From NCBI GenBank assembly GCA_965230565.1, contig CBDDLH010000010.1, positions 1 through 21,780 on the forward strand: 21,780 nucleotides of DNA, read 5' to 3'. This DNA comes from BCD1 sp965230565. GTDB taxonomy: Bacteria > Bacteroidota > Bacteroidia > Chitinophagales > Saprospiraceae. Made by a program: the position numbers and the translations under genes. Position 1 is the first letter of the stretch, and the number at the start of each line of letters is the position of its first letter. A model generated the notes under the pieces. The model saw only the letters and a program-made list of their open reading frames with translations. It was not told where the DNA came from and ran no database searches. Of the stretch, positions 8,245 to 16,477 are shown in pieces.

Positions 8245-9333
8245 ATGATCTATGAACAAACGCTAGCCCGTAATAATGAACGGCGAGACTCAGGAATTGC
8301 CCTCCCCGAGTCAGTTCAACGGTATATTGAAAGATGGGTGGACAGGCAACATCGTGGGGATGTTGTACTGCTAAATAAGGTGTCTGAACTCAATTTCATC
8401 CATGCAGTGAACCGAAACCAGCCTGGTTCCAACGGTGTAAGCTGCATTGTATGTTTACTACGGATCAATGATATCCCTCACATCAATGCCTTTTTTAAAG
8501 CAGTGAATCAACATCTGAACAGAGGCGGTTTGTTTATTGGTTGTCTTGAAACCTGCAAAGATCGTAAAACCAGGATTTTGAAAAGCGCTAAATGGCCGAT
8601 CAACAAGTTTAATTGCTTTTTCGATTATTTGCGTAAGCAGGTTTGGCCCAAAGTTCCACTCATCAGCCGTTCTTATTACTCTCTGGCAGGGGAAACCGAC
8701 CGTGTCATTTCAGCAATGGAAGCCTACGGTCGGCTTTTCTCTTGTGGTTTCACTATTAAAGGAAAAGAAAAAATTGATGACCTGCTTTTTTTCACTGCAG
8801 AAAAAAAGACAGATCCCGATTTCAAAATCAAGCCTTTTTGCGGCACTTTTATCTGCCTGAACAGAATAGGGAAAAATGGTAAAAAAGTAAAAATCTACAA
8901 GCTTCGGACTATGTATCCCTATTCCGAATTTATTCAGGAATATATTTTCAAGGAAAACGGATTGGGAGAAGGCTGTAAATTCAAAAACGACCCGCGAATC
9001 ACTCCACTCGGACGCTACCTAAGAAAATATTGGATAGACGAATTACCCATGCTCTACAACCTTGCGAAAGGTGATGTAAAAATCTTTGGTGTCCGCCCTT
9101 TGAGCCCTCACTATTTCAGTCTTTACTCCGAAGAATACAAAGCTTACCGATCCCGATTCAAACCAGGGCTGATCCCGCCACTTTATGTAGAAATTCCTGA
9201 AACCATTGATGATGTCATGAAGATTGAAAAAAGATACCTGGAAGCCTACGAAAAGCAACCATTCCTGACCGATCTAAAATATACCTTCAAGGCACTTTAT
9301 AACATTTTCATTAAATGTGTCAGAAGTCATTGA
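8245..9333 (+). CDS. Sugar transferase (monotopic phosphoglycosyl transferase family) with Rossmann-like N-terminal region
   Basis: The C-terminal half is a bacterial sugar-transferase domain, the family that moves a sugar phosphate from a UDP-sugar to undecaprenyl phosphate to begin glycan assembly. With the ATG at 8245 (362 residues) the motifs are NRIGKNGKKVKIYKLRTM (206-223), the catalytic Asp-Glu pair in WIDELPML (D265, E266) and FGVRPLS (281-287). The first 185 residues are different: they contain NRGGLFIGCLE and a segment like the late part of a class I methyltransferase or Rossmann fold (EAYGRLFSCGFTIKG). No transmembrane helices are evident, and the hydrophobic re-entrant helix that normally precedes the NRIG motif is not visible. 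A TTG at 8113 would add 44 residues with little family character. The gene converges on the fusion gene, seven bases from its stop. Family confidence is high; which sugar it transfers is unknown. Confidence 0.8.
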   Translation: MIYEQTLARNNERRDSGIALPESVQRYIERWVDRQHRGDVVLLNKVSELNFIHAVNRNQPGSNGVSCIVCLLRINDIPHINAFFKAVNQHLNRGGLFIGCLETCKDRKTRILKSAKWPINKFNCFFDYLRKQVWPKVPLISRSYYSLAGETDRVISAMEAYGRLFSCGFTIKGKEKIDDLLFFTAEKKTDPDFKIKPFCGTFICLNRIGKNGKKVKIYKLRTMYPYSEFIQEYIFKENGLGEGCKFKNDPRITPLGRYLRKYWIDELPMLYNLAKGDVKIFGVRPLSPHYFSLYSEEYKAYRSRFKPGLIPPLYVEIPETIDDVMKIEKRYLEAYEKQPFLTDLKYTFKALYNIFIKCVRSH

Positions 9334-9340
9334 CCATCAT

Positions 9341-12300
9341 TTATCCAATTTTTAAAAAGTCTTCTCCCAAAACCAACTCCAGGTTTTCTAAAAGAAAATC
9401 AGCATCCTTTTTTGAAAAACACATGGGAGGTTTGATCTTCAGAACATTATAATACGGCCCATCCGTACTCATCAATATCGACCGCTGTCGCATTCTGTTG
9501 GACAGATAACTTGCCTGCTCGGCAGCTGGTTCTAAAGTAGTTCGGTCCTTCACCAATTCAAACCCCAAAAACAAACCATGCCCCCTCACATCTCCGATGA
9601 TCGGAAATTTTTCCTTTAATTCATTCAGACCTGATTTGAGATAATTTCCAACCTCAAGCGCATTTTCCTGTAGCTTTTCATCATTGATCACTGCCAATAC
9701 CTCCCGTCCAATAGCACAGGACACAGGATTGCCTCCAAATGTGTTGAAATATTCCATTCCATTGGCAAATGAATCAGCTACGGCCCGGGTGGTCACTACA
9801 GCAGCCAATGGGTGGCCATTTCCTATTGGTTTTCCCATAGTAACAATATCAGGTATTACACCCTGCAGTTCAAATCCCCAAAACTGCTCTCCTACACGTC
9901 CAAAACCCACCTGAACTTCATCAGATATGCAAACGCCACCTGCCTTTCTAACCAGTGTGTATGCTTCTTTGAGGTAATTCTCCGGCAAAACAACCTGCCC
10001 TCCACAGCTAATAATACCCTCACAGATAAACCCGGCCAATCCTCTTCCCTTCTCCCCAATCGTTTCAACGGCTTTTTGAATGTGAGAGGCATATTTTTCA
10101 CCTGCTTCCGGATCATTGCGATATAAACCACGATAGGTATCAGGAATAGGAACGATTTGCGTATGCTCCGGAGCACCATTTCCGCCTTTTCCATCAAATT
10201 TATAACTGCTGATATCGATACAGGCTCCGGTATTTCCATGATATCCCACCTCCACAGCGATCATATCCTGCTGACCGGAATACGTTTTGGCCATTCGCAA
10301 GGCAAGTTCATTGGCTTCACTTCCTGAGTTGACGAAGTGTACGACTTCCAATCCTGGAGGGAAAGTCTCGAGCAATTCTTCCGCAAACTTCACGATATTC
10401 TCATGCAGATACCGGGTATTGGTATTGAGTAAACTGGTTTGGGCTTTTGCAGCCCTGACAACTCTTGGATGTTGATGACCTACATGGGGTACATTGTTTA
10501 CAGTGTCCAGGTATCGGCGCCCGGTGGTATCATACAGGAATTGCTTGTAGCCACGGACCATATGAAGTGGCTTATTGTAGGAAATGCTTAAACTCTTCCC
10601 GAGGTTTTTACTTCGGGAGTCCAGGATTTCCCCTTTTTTATCTTTTTTGATGGAGGCTTTGGCTCCTTCAAAAAAAGGCGTTGGATCAGGGCAAATACTT
10701 AGCCAGATTTCTCTTTCTTGCGGGAAAGATGCTCCGGGGAAATCACCTCTTTTCCCAAGCATATCCAAAATGACCTGAAAATGCAGATGAGGTGGCCAGT
10801 TTCCATTGACTGGCGGAGGGCCAATAGTTGCAATAGTTTGCCCCTTTTTTACTTTCATGCCAACCGATAATCCATCCAGAGATTCTTCACTTAAATGACC
10901 GTATAGTGTATAAAACCTCAAATCACCCTCAACTTTATGTTCCAAAATAATAGTAGGTCCATAATCCCTTTCATGGGCATTGTTTTGGAAACTGTGGATT
11001 TTTCCATCAACCGGAGCCATAACTTCTGTCCCGGCTGGCATCCAAACATCATGCCCAAGATGAACCGTCCTCCATTGAGCTCCCTGGTTGCCATCAATTA
11101 TATAGGCATCGGTTGAATAAAATGGACGCACTTCCCCATATCCTCCCTGCCCTCCATCAGCTTCCTTGTCTTCCAAAACCCTGCTGATGGTTTTCTCAAA
11201 AGATGCAATGGTTTCAAAATGCTCATTATTCCCTAATTCCAGGCTGCCGACACTAAGGTCAAGATCGTTTATAGTTTTATCATTAAAATCAATTACAGGA
11301 GCTAAAGTCGGTTGATTTTTTGCCATCCAGCTCTGGTAAGCATTTTGCCTGGGCATTGGCATTAAACCACAAGCCTGCCTAAAAGCATAGTGCGCAAAAT
11401 CCGGGGAAATTTCACGAAGCTTTTCCAACAAATCCCAGGCAGGCTTTTCACTGATTACTAAATATTCATTATCAGGTTCCTTTTGTTTATTATTAGCAGC
11501 ACTCGCCACTGTGATCATTAACCGGGCACCGATAAGGGGAAATAATACCTCCAATTCGGTTTCCATAAGTGGGAAAATTTCATGATATCCTTCCACCACC
11601 TTTTGCATAGCCGAAATCGGGTCTGGGAAGCCCATTCCTGCGTAGGCACATGCAATAGCCAATTCATTGATGGTCTCACAAAAAAGTACATCCCCAAAAT
11701 CAATTACTCCTGTTATTTTCGGGCTCTGAAGATCAAGGTTAACCAGGAGATTATGTTCATGGGCATCATTGTAATTTATTCCCTTCCGAAGTTTCGACAA
11801 TTTTGGCTTAGCAACCCTTTCAAACAAATCCCAGAAATGATCGGCAATCTCAACCCTATCAGGTTCGGTGATATACTTGCGGTATTGTTTTGAATACAAG
11901 GTTTCACTCGGATTCCATTTATAAAACCGATGAGCTGCCGCATGACCAAAATCGACAAATGTTCTGGAAAAATGGCCGCAGATCTGTCCCCACTGTCCCA
12001 GTAATTCATCTGTTCGAGGATTGACATCACCAAGCATCCGTCCGGGTACAAATGTTTGCAGCCTCAGGAATTGGTTATTGCCGAGTTTTACATAGGGTTC
12101 ACCAAGTTTTGATTTTACTACTTTTGGAAAATCCTGCGGAAAGTCCGAATTACTCAAATGCCGCATTATTGCTGCCTGAAAATCAATGTCCTGCTCTTCT
12201 GTGCCGGGACGACTGATTTTAACGACTATCTTTTCGCCGCTATCTGCTTTCAGCAGGAAATTATTATCTACCTCTCCAGGTAAGGTTTTCCATTCTCCTT

Positions 12301-12349
12301 TGAGACCATAATGATCTGCAGTCAATTCAGCAGCCTTTTTTATATTCAT
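9341..12349 (-). CDS. Three-domain fusion: APH-like kinase, M23/LytM metallopeptidase, class III PLP aminotransferase/phospho-lyase
   Basis: A 1002-residue protein without a signal peptide. Residues 1 to about 330 form an aminoglycoside-phosphotransferase/hydroxylysine-kinase-like fold with INYNDAHEHNLLV (D195, N200) and GVIDFGD (D217). Residues about 405-560 are an M23 peptidase domain with all usual ligands: HLGHD (H430, D434), YGHL (H485) and HLHF (H521, H523). Residues about 585-1002 are a class III PLP enzyme with NSGSEANELALRMAK, ISDEVQVGFGR (D810) and TMGKPIGNGHP (PLP Lys840). Vertebrate relatives of the two outer domains are hydroxylysine kinase and the phospho-lyases of phosphohydroxylysine and phosphoethanolamine. 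The likely chemistry is therefore to phosphorylate an amino alcohol, then eliminate phosphate and ammonia to give an aldehyde. The role of a cytoplasmic-looking M23 domain between them is unclear. All three active sites appear complete. The gene stands alone, converging with the sugar transferase and lying 87 bases beyond the GH63-like stop. Confidence 0.87.
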   Translation of the reverse strand: MNIKKAAELTADHYGLKGEWKTLPGEVDNNFLLKADSGEKIVVKISRPGTEEQDIDFQAAIMRHLSNSDFPQDFPKVVKSKLGEPYVKLGNNQFLRLQTFVPGRMLGDVNPRTDELLGQWGQICGHFSRTFVDFGHAAAHRFYKWNPSETLYSKQYRKYITEPDRVEIADHFWDLFERVAKPKLSKLRKGINYNDAHEHNLLVNLDLQSPKITGVIDFGDVLFCETINELAIACAYAGMGFPDPISAMQKVVEGYHEIFPLMETELEVLFPLIGARLMITVASAANNKQKEPDNEYLVISEKPAWDLLEKLREISPDFAHYAFRQACGLMPMPRQNAYQSWMAKNQPTLAPVIDFNDKTINDLDLSVGSLELGNNEHFETIASFEKTISRVLEDKEADGGQGGYGEVRPFYSTDAYIIDGNQGAQWRTVHLGHDVWMPAGTEVMAPVDGKIHSFQNNAHERDYGPTIILEHKVEGDLRFYTLYGHLSEESLDGLSVGMKVKKGQTIATIGPPPVNGNWPPHLHFQVILDMLGKRGDFPGASFPQEREIWLSICPDPTPFFEGAKASIKKDKKGEILDSRSKNLGKSLSISYNKPLHMVRGYKQFLYDTTGRRYLDTVNNVPHVGHQHPRVVRAAKAQTSLLNTNTRYLHENIVKFAEELLETFPPGLEVVHFVNSGSEANELALRMAKTYSGQQDMIAVEVGYHGNTGACIDISSYKFDGKGGNGAPEHTQIVPIPDTYRGLYRNDPEAGEKYASHIQKAVETIGEKGRGLAGFICEGIISCGGQVVLPENYLKEAYTLVRKAGGVCISDEVQVGFGRVGEQFWGFELQGVIPDIVTMGKPIGNGHPLAAVVTTRAVADSFANGMEYFNTFGGNPVSCAIGREVLAVINDEKLQENALEVGNYLKSGLNELKEKFPIIGDVRGHGLFLGFELVKDRTTLEPAAEQASYLSNRMRQRSILMSTDGPYYNVLKIKPPMCFSKKDADFLLENLELVLGEDFLKIG

Positions 12350-12377
12350 TTTATCTTATTGTCATTTTTGCAGTTTT

Positions 12378-12397
12378 CTTCCATTTATCAATGGAAG
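12378..12397. repeat. Inverted repeat upstream of the fusion gene, left copy
   Basis: Arms CTTCCATT (12378-12385) and AATGGAAG (12390-12397) pair perfectly around a 4-base loop. The site lies between the fusion gene start (12349) and the GH63-like gene stop (12437). Read leftward, the hairpin is followed by AAAACTGC, not a T-run, so it is not a standard terminator. It may be a leader hairpin or operator of the fusion gene. Confidence 0.4.
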
Positions 12398-12402
12398 GAC
12401 CC

Positions 12403-12418
12403 GCCTAATGAATTAGGC
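12403..12418. repeat. Inverted repeat GCCTAAT-GA-ATTAGGC
   Basis: Two perfect 7-base arms around a 2-base centre, only five bases from the neighbouring inverted repeat at 12378-12397. The very short loop suits a protein-binding palindrome better than an RNA hairpin. It sits 54 bases upstream of the fusion gene start and 18 bases beyond the GH63-like stop codon. No regulator can be named. Confidence 0.4.
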
Positions 12419-12436
12419 ATTAGAGCTGTTACAAAA

Positions 12437-14542
12437 TTATTCACACAATAACATTAACAAATGCCCTGCCGACCAGCTAAAATGGTTAGCTTCCATCCCT
12501 TCACCTGTTAGTGGATGATAATTTTCACGGATGGGTAAATCATCGTTTTTCAAACCTTCCAGACGATCTAAAATATCCTTGATGAATTTATCAGCATCTT
12601 CCTGATAGCCGTATTTTTCCAGACCGGAAATACCAAAGTAAACCTGGTCCAGCCAAATCGGCCCTCGCCAATATCCGTTTTGGGGCGTGAATTTCGGATG
12701 ATCCGCCGCGAGGGTTGGTAAAGGAATGTAGGTGGCAAATTTTGTGGTATCCAGCATGGTTTTACGAACTTTTGCAGCTTGCTCCGGAGTAGCCATCCCC
12801 GTCCACAAGGGAATCCAGCCTTCTGAACCCATGACTTTTATGTGCTTTTTGGATATTATTTCAATATCATAAAACCAGCCGGTTTGTTCGTCAAAAAAGA
12901 AGGTTTGAATCTGTTCTTTAAGTTGATTGGCCTGCTCCACGTAAGATTCACTTTTGTTTATATCGCCAATAGCTGCATACAACCGGGCTAAATAATTCTT
13001 TTCAGCTCCCAAAAAAGCATTCAGATCGACACTCTCCTGATTCAGTGACCAGGCATTTTCAGCATTCTTTAATATGGTTGACTTATCGAATCTCACCGCA
13101 TTGTCCATTCCGCTTTCCCATTTACCGGCAATCAAGGTCCCATCTGTAGAACCATATTCACAGAGTCCATTTTTGTCATGATCCCGGAATTTGTACCACC
13201 AGGTATGATATGCTTCAAGTTTAGGCAGCATTTCATGGACAAAACTCGTGTCCAGGTCTTCCTGATATACTTCCCAAACAGCCCAGGCAGCAAGCGGCGG
13301 CTTGGTGTTTCGCCAATTGTTATCCTCGATGAGATTATCCCTGTACACACAATCTGCAATCATCCCGTTTTCATCCTGAAAATCGAACATGGCCCTAATC
13401 TGATCTTTCGCAAGAGCCGGATCAACATATTTAAGCGCCACCGCATGCTTCCAACTGTCCCATGCCCAAAAACCATTAAACCATTTGTAATTATAGCTGG
13501 GAAATAACCCACCGTGTTTCAACTGACCTGCCGGACTACGCCAGTTGGTTATCAAGGTCTGCAAACATTTTACGGCAATTCTTTCATTTTCAGAAGATCT
13601 TAATGCCGGACGCATAGTCAACCCCAAATGAGAGACATACCCTCCCCAGGCTAATTCATTTATTTCAAAAAAGGTATTTGATGAATTTAATGCATTTACA
13701 ACCCTGGGGTCCTCCGTTTGTAACTCTTCCTCGGAAAAACCAAAAGTGTGGGTAAGCACAAACTCCTTTGACTGCCCCTTTTCCAAATTAATGAATTTGG
13801 AGACAAATTGATAGCTTTCTTTTCGCAGTGTTCTTTGGAATTCCTGTATTTCATCCAACATGATGCGACCAAAATTTTGACTTCCTTCAAAATCAATCCA
13901 GACCCCGGGGCCATAATTCCTGAATGTAACACCATCCATAAAACTGCTTCCGGACAAACGTACTTTAAATTCGACCACAGAATTTTCTTGTTTTTTGAGA
14001 AGTTTTATTCGTTGCAAAGCTGACCGGTTAGAAATAAAAATGAGTTCCGCACATACCTCCATATCTAATTCCGGAACAAAAAAGGTCTGTTCCAAACGCC
14101 CCGGATAGGAAGCAATTTCAACAACCTGGGCATTCTTAAGGTCGATTTCCGCACCCGAAGCATCCAGGAGCTGGAAGCGAGTAAGAGCTGAATCAATCCA
14201 TATACCATTATCCTGAGTCATTAAATAGGGGCCAGTAAAGCTTCCCAGATATTTATGGTCATCATCATTAGGTAAAGCATAACCCATCCAGGCACCCTGA
14301 TCGGAAAAAATATACACGGATCTGTCAAAAGCGGAATCCGGGACTCCTTTGTAATTCAAAATATTGGGAAACTGAGCAGTCCAGCTGAAGGTTTCCGGCT
14401 CTTCCTCCACAATATTTCCGGAAGGCTGACATCCCATAAAAACTGAAAACAAAATACAGGACAAAGCAATCGAAATAATGCTTCTGTTCTGAAAAAAAAT
14501 ACTTTGACTTACCTGCTTCAAATACAATTTCACTTTGGGCAT
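12437..14542 (-). CDS. GH63-like (MGH1-type) glycoside hydrolase lipoprotein
   Basis: A 701-residue exported glycosidase. The N-terminus is basic, then hydrophobic (SIISIALSCILFSVFMGC), with the lipobox Cys at 38 and a later acidic EEE stretch, consistent with a lipoprotein that may reach the cell surface. Residues about 50-290 form a beta-sandwich-like N-terminal region; about 300-700 form the (alpha/alpha)6 barrel. Conserved pieces are NGFWAWDSWKHA (D362), KWESGMDN (E476, D480), GYWRGPIWLDQ (623-633) and ENYHPLTGEG (E673). By analogy with GH63 enzymes such as YgjK, D480 and E673 are the likely acid and base. The family releases glucose or mannose from alpha-linked oligosaccharides. It is divergent from a ROK sugar kinase across 171 bases, suggesting a shared uptake and use pathway. 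Trehalase (GH37) is a more distant alternative. The exact substrate is unknown. Confidence 0.85.
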   Translation of the reverse strand: MPKVKLYLKQVSQSIFFQNRSIISIALSCILFSVFMGCQPSGNIVEEEPETFSWTAQFPNILNYKGVPDSAFDRSVYIFSDQGAWMGYALPNDDDHKYLGSFTGPYLMTQDNGIWIDSALTRFQLLDASGAEIDLKNAQVVEIASYPGRLEQTFFVPELDMEVCAELIFISNRSALQRIKLLKKQENSVVEFKVRLSGSSFMDGVTFRNYGPGVWIDFEGSQNFGRIMLDEIQEFQRTLRKESYQFVSKFINLEKGQSKEFVLTHTFGFSEEELQTEDPRVVNALNSSNTFFEINELAWGGYVSHLGLTMRPALRSSENERIAVKCLQTLITNWRSPAGQLKHGGLFPSYNYKWFNGFWAWDSWKHAVALKYVDPALAKDQIRAMFDFQDENGMIADCVYRDNLIEDNNWRNTKPPLAAWAVWEVYQEDLDTSFVHEMLPKLEAYHTWWYKFRDHDKNGLCEYGSTDGTLIAGKWESGMDNAVRFDKSTILKNAENAWSLNQESVDLNAFLGAEKNYLARLYAAIGDINKSESYVEQANQLKEQIQTFFFDEQTGWFYDIEIISKKHIKVMGSEGWIPLWTGMATPEQAAKVRKTMLDTTKFATYIPLPTLAADHPKFTPQNGYWRGPIWLDQVYFGISGLEKYGYQEDADKFIKDILDRLEGLKNDDLPIRENYHPLTGEGMEANHFSWSAGHLLMLLCE

Positions 14543-14713
14543 GGTTAGGAAAATTTATCCAAAAATAAACAAATACGAATGTAGGAATTATTAGATGATA
14601 TCTATAATCCCTCAAATAAAATGGCGCATAATATTCTAAAGTCAAATCGAAAAAAAATCGACGGTTTTTAAGTTTAAAAAGCTTATCTTTCGGATCCAAA
14701 AAATAACCGTTTT
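14543..14713. promoter_or_regulatory. Divergent control region between the GH63-like lipoprotein and ROK kinase genes
   Basis: This 171-base AT-rich gap must hold both promoters. Toward the lipoprotein, the reverse complement of 14560-14567 is TATTTTTG, a match to the Bacteroidota -7 box TAnnTTTG, but no TTTG is seen at the normal -33 distance. Toward the kinase, TATCTTTC at 14684-14691 is a near match, again without a clear -33 box. The assignments are tentative. Confidence 0.35.
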
Positions 14714-15595
14714 ATGGCATATGCAATAGGTATCGACGTAGGTGGATCACACATCTCTGGCGGGATCGTTAATATCGACTCAGGTGAAATTGACAAAGGT
14801 TCCTATCAGGAGAAACCCATTAATCCTCTAGGGCCAAAAGAAGATATCCTCACTACCTGGAAGGAATTCATCTCCACGTTACTGGAGCAACATAAACCAT
14901 TGAATATTAATAAGATAGGATTCGCCATGCCAGGCCCTTTTGATTACAAAAATGGAATAGGATCTTTTGAAGGTGTCCCAAAATACAACAGCCTCAATGG
15001 TGTTAATGTCCGCCAATACCTGCAGGAAAACCTCGTAAATGGAAAAGAATTTGACATTGTATTTAAAAATGACGCCACCGCTTTCGCCCGGGGAGAATAC
15101 AACTCCGGAGCTGCCAAACATATCGAAAGGGTTTGGGTCTTAACGTTAGGAACAGGATTTGGATCCACTTTTTTAATAAATGGTGCCCCCGTTTTGACAG
15201 GACCAGGAATGCCGGAAGGAGGTTACTTTTGGAATCAATCCTTTAGAGAGGGAATTGCCGACCAGTATTTTTCCACCCGATGGTTTGAAAATACCTGGAA
15301 GGAAAGGACAGGCAATGATATCAAAGGAGTTAAACCCCTCGTAGAATTATTTGACAAAGGTGATGCTGAAGCCATCAGCATTTTCAGGGATTTTGCTCAA
15401 AATCTCTCGGACTTTTTGGCTCCATGGCTTCAGTCAACAGACGCTAAAGGAGTTGTGATTGGAGGCGGAATTGCCCGTGCATGGGATTATTTTGCTCCGG
15501 TTGTTGAAACCAGTCTAAAGACGGCAGGTGTTGGTATTATTTTGCGGGCAGGATCTTTGGGTAAATATGCACCTGTGATTGGATCGGTTAGTTAA
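14714..15595 (+). CDS. ROK-family sugar kinase (glucokinase-like)
   Basis: A 293-residue cytoplasmic kinase of the ASKHA/ROK family. The N-terminal phosphate-binding loop is AIGIDVGGSHISGGIVNID (4-22). The catalytic base region is FKNDATAFARGEYNSGA, and the second phosphate loop is LTLGTGFGSTF. The C-terminal adenosine motif is GVVIGGGIARAW. The Cys-rich zinc motif (CxCGxxGCxE) of typical ROK glucokinases and repressors is missing; the equivalent stretch reads PEGGYFWNQSFREGIADQYF. That absence and the GIDVGGS-GGIV opening recall polyphosphate/ATP glucokinases. There is no N-terminal HTH, so it is an enzyme rather than a ROK repressor. Divergence from the GH63-like lipoprotein gene suggests it phosphorylates the hexose that enzyme releases. 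Hexose specificity and phosphate donor cannot be fixed from the sequence. Confidence 0.83.
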   Translation: MAYAIGIDVGGSHISGGIVNIDSGEIDKGSYQEKPINPLGPKEDILTTWKEFISTLLEQHKPLNINKIGFAMPGPFDYKNGIGSFEGVPKYNSLNGVNVRQYLQENLVNGKEFDIVFKNDATAFARGEYNSGAAKHIERVWVLTLGTGFGSTFLINGAPVLTGPGMPEGGYFWNQSFREGIADQYFSTRWFENTWKERTGNDIKGVKPLVELFDKGDAEAISIFRDFAQNLSDFLAPWLQSTDAKGVVIGGGIARAWDYFAPVVETSLKTAGVGIILRAGSLGKYAPVIGSVS

Positions 15596-15601
15596 ATAAG
15601 T

Positions 15602-16446
15602 TTATTTTATTCCTCTAAACTTCACCCCAAAAACCAAAGCCATAGAAAATTGATTGACCCTGAATTCATCCTTTTCCAAAAGTACAAATGTATTCCCGTT
15701 ATAATCCTGTCCGGTGACCGTATCTACTTCTATTTTTCCAAAGGCCAGGTGATAGGAAGCCATTATTCTAAGAGAAGTGGTTTTACGTTCTAAAATGGCC
15801 ATTGACGTTCCCAAAAATATGCCCGGAATAAAATGGTTCTTTATTTCAGCAATATCTCTACCGTAGTAAAAATAATTGTCATCTGCCCGAAATCTGAAAT
15901 TGGATAAAGAGGGGCCGGCACTTAAACTAAGTCTATGTTCCCAAAAATACTTTTTGTAATAGGGCAAAAAAGTGAAGTTATTAAAGAAAAACTGCAAAGA
16001 ACCTACCTCCCCATATGCGCTACCTCCGAAATGATCCTGGGAAACGCCAATAATTCCCAATTCATTTTCCGGCATAAACAGGTAACCCACCCCTAGCCCC
16101 ATTAAGGGTCTTCTGTTATAAATGTAATAGTCATATGCATCAGTATATCCATTTCTATACAAAGCTCTCCAAATGTTTTCCGGGCACCAACCATTGAGGT
16201 CCCGAATAGTAAACTGCATGTAATTTTCCTTTGAAAATGATCGTATTTTATGGACTTGATACTGTATTTAAACAACTGGAAAGTTTCCTCATGGTCTCCT
16301 TTATCAACCGTCATCCTCAAAGTACCAAACCCATCCCGAATGATCTCTCCTTCAATAACTTTCCCATTGGTCAAGGTTACAAAATCCTGAGCCTGCAAGT
16401 ACTGGACAAGGAAGCCCAGCAGGCATAAAAGCATAAATTTCCGCAT
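15602..16446 (-). CDS. Outer-membrane beta-barrel-like protein, frameshifted paralog of the next gene
   Basis: Starts at ATG 16446 with a signal peptide (MRKFMLLCLLGFLVQYLQAQ) and a small domain reading FVTLTNGKVIEGEIIRDGFG, a form of the NG-x2-I-x-G-x-I module found at the start of many Bacteroidota envelope proteins. Near 16220-16235 the homologous frame moves by one base. The rest continues as QFTIRDLNGWCPENIW and then alternating hydrophobic strands, ending at 15602 with NQFSMALVFGVKFRG. The paralog upstream has the matching end SQFSIGLTYGRKF, so the two pieces belong to one gene of about 280 residues. Adding one base at the GGAAAA run (16224-16229 on the plus strand) restores it. This could be a homopolymer error or true decay. 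Function is unknown; a barrel is inferred from strand pattern and the terminal aromatic-rich strand. Confidence 0.7.
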
Positions 16447-16477
16447 AAATGAGATTTGGTTTTGTTGTCAGTCCGAA

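Noticed and set aside
9892..10239. 115-residue minus-strand ORF within the fusion gene, and similar long shadow ORFs at 9812-10126 and 11582-11893
   Set aside because: All lie fully inside the uninterrupted 1002-residue reading frame, which has complete domain motifs.
14325..14699. 124-residue minus-strand ORF spanning the GH63-like start and the divergent gap
   Set aside because: It overlaps the signal peptide and N-terminus of the clear lipoprotein gene in another frame and has no family character.
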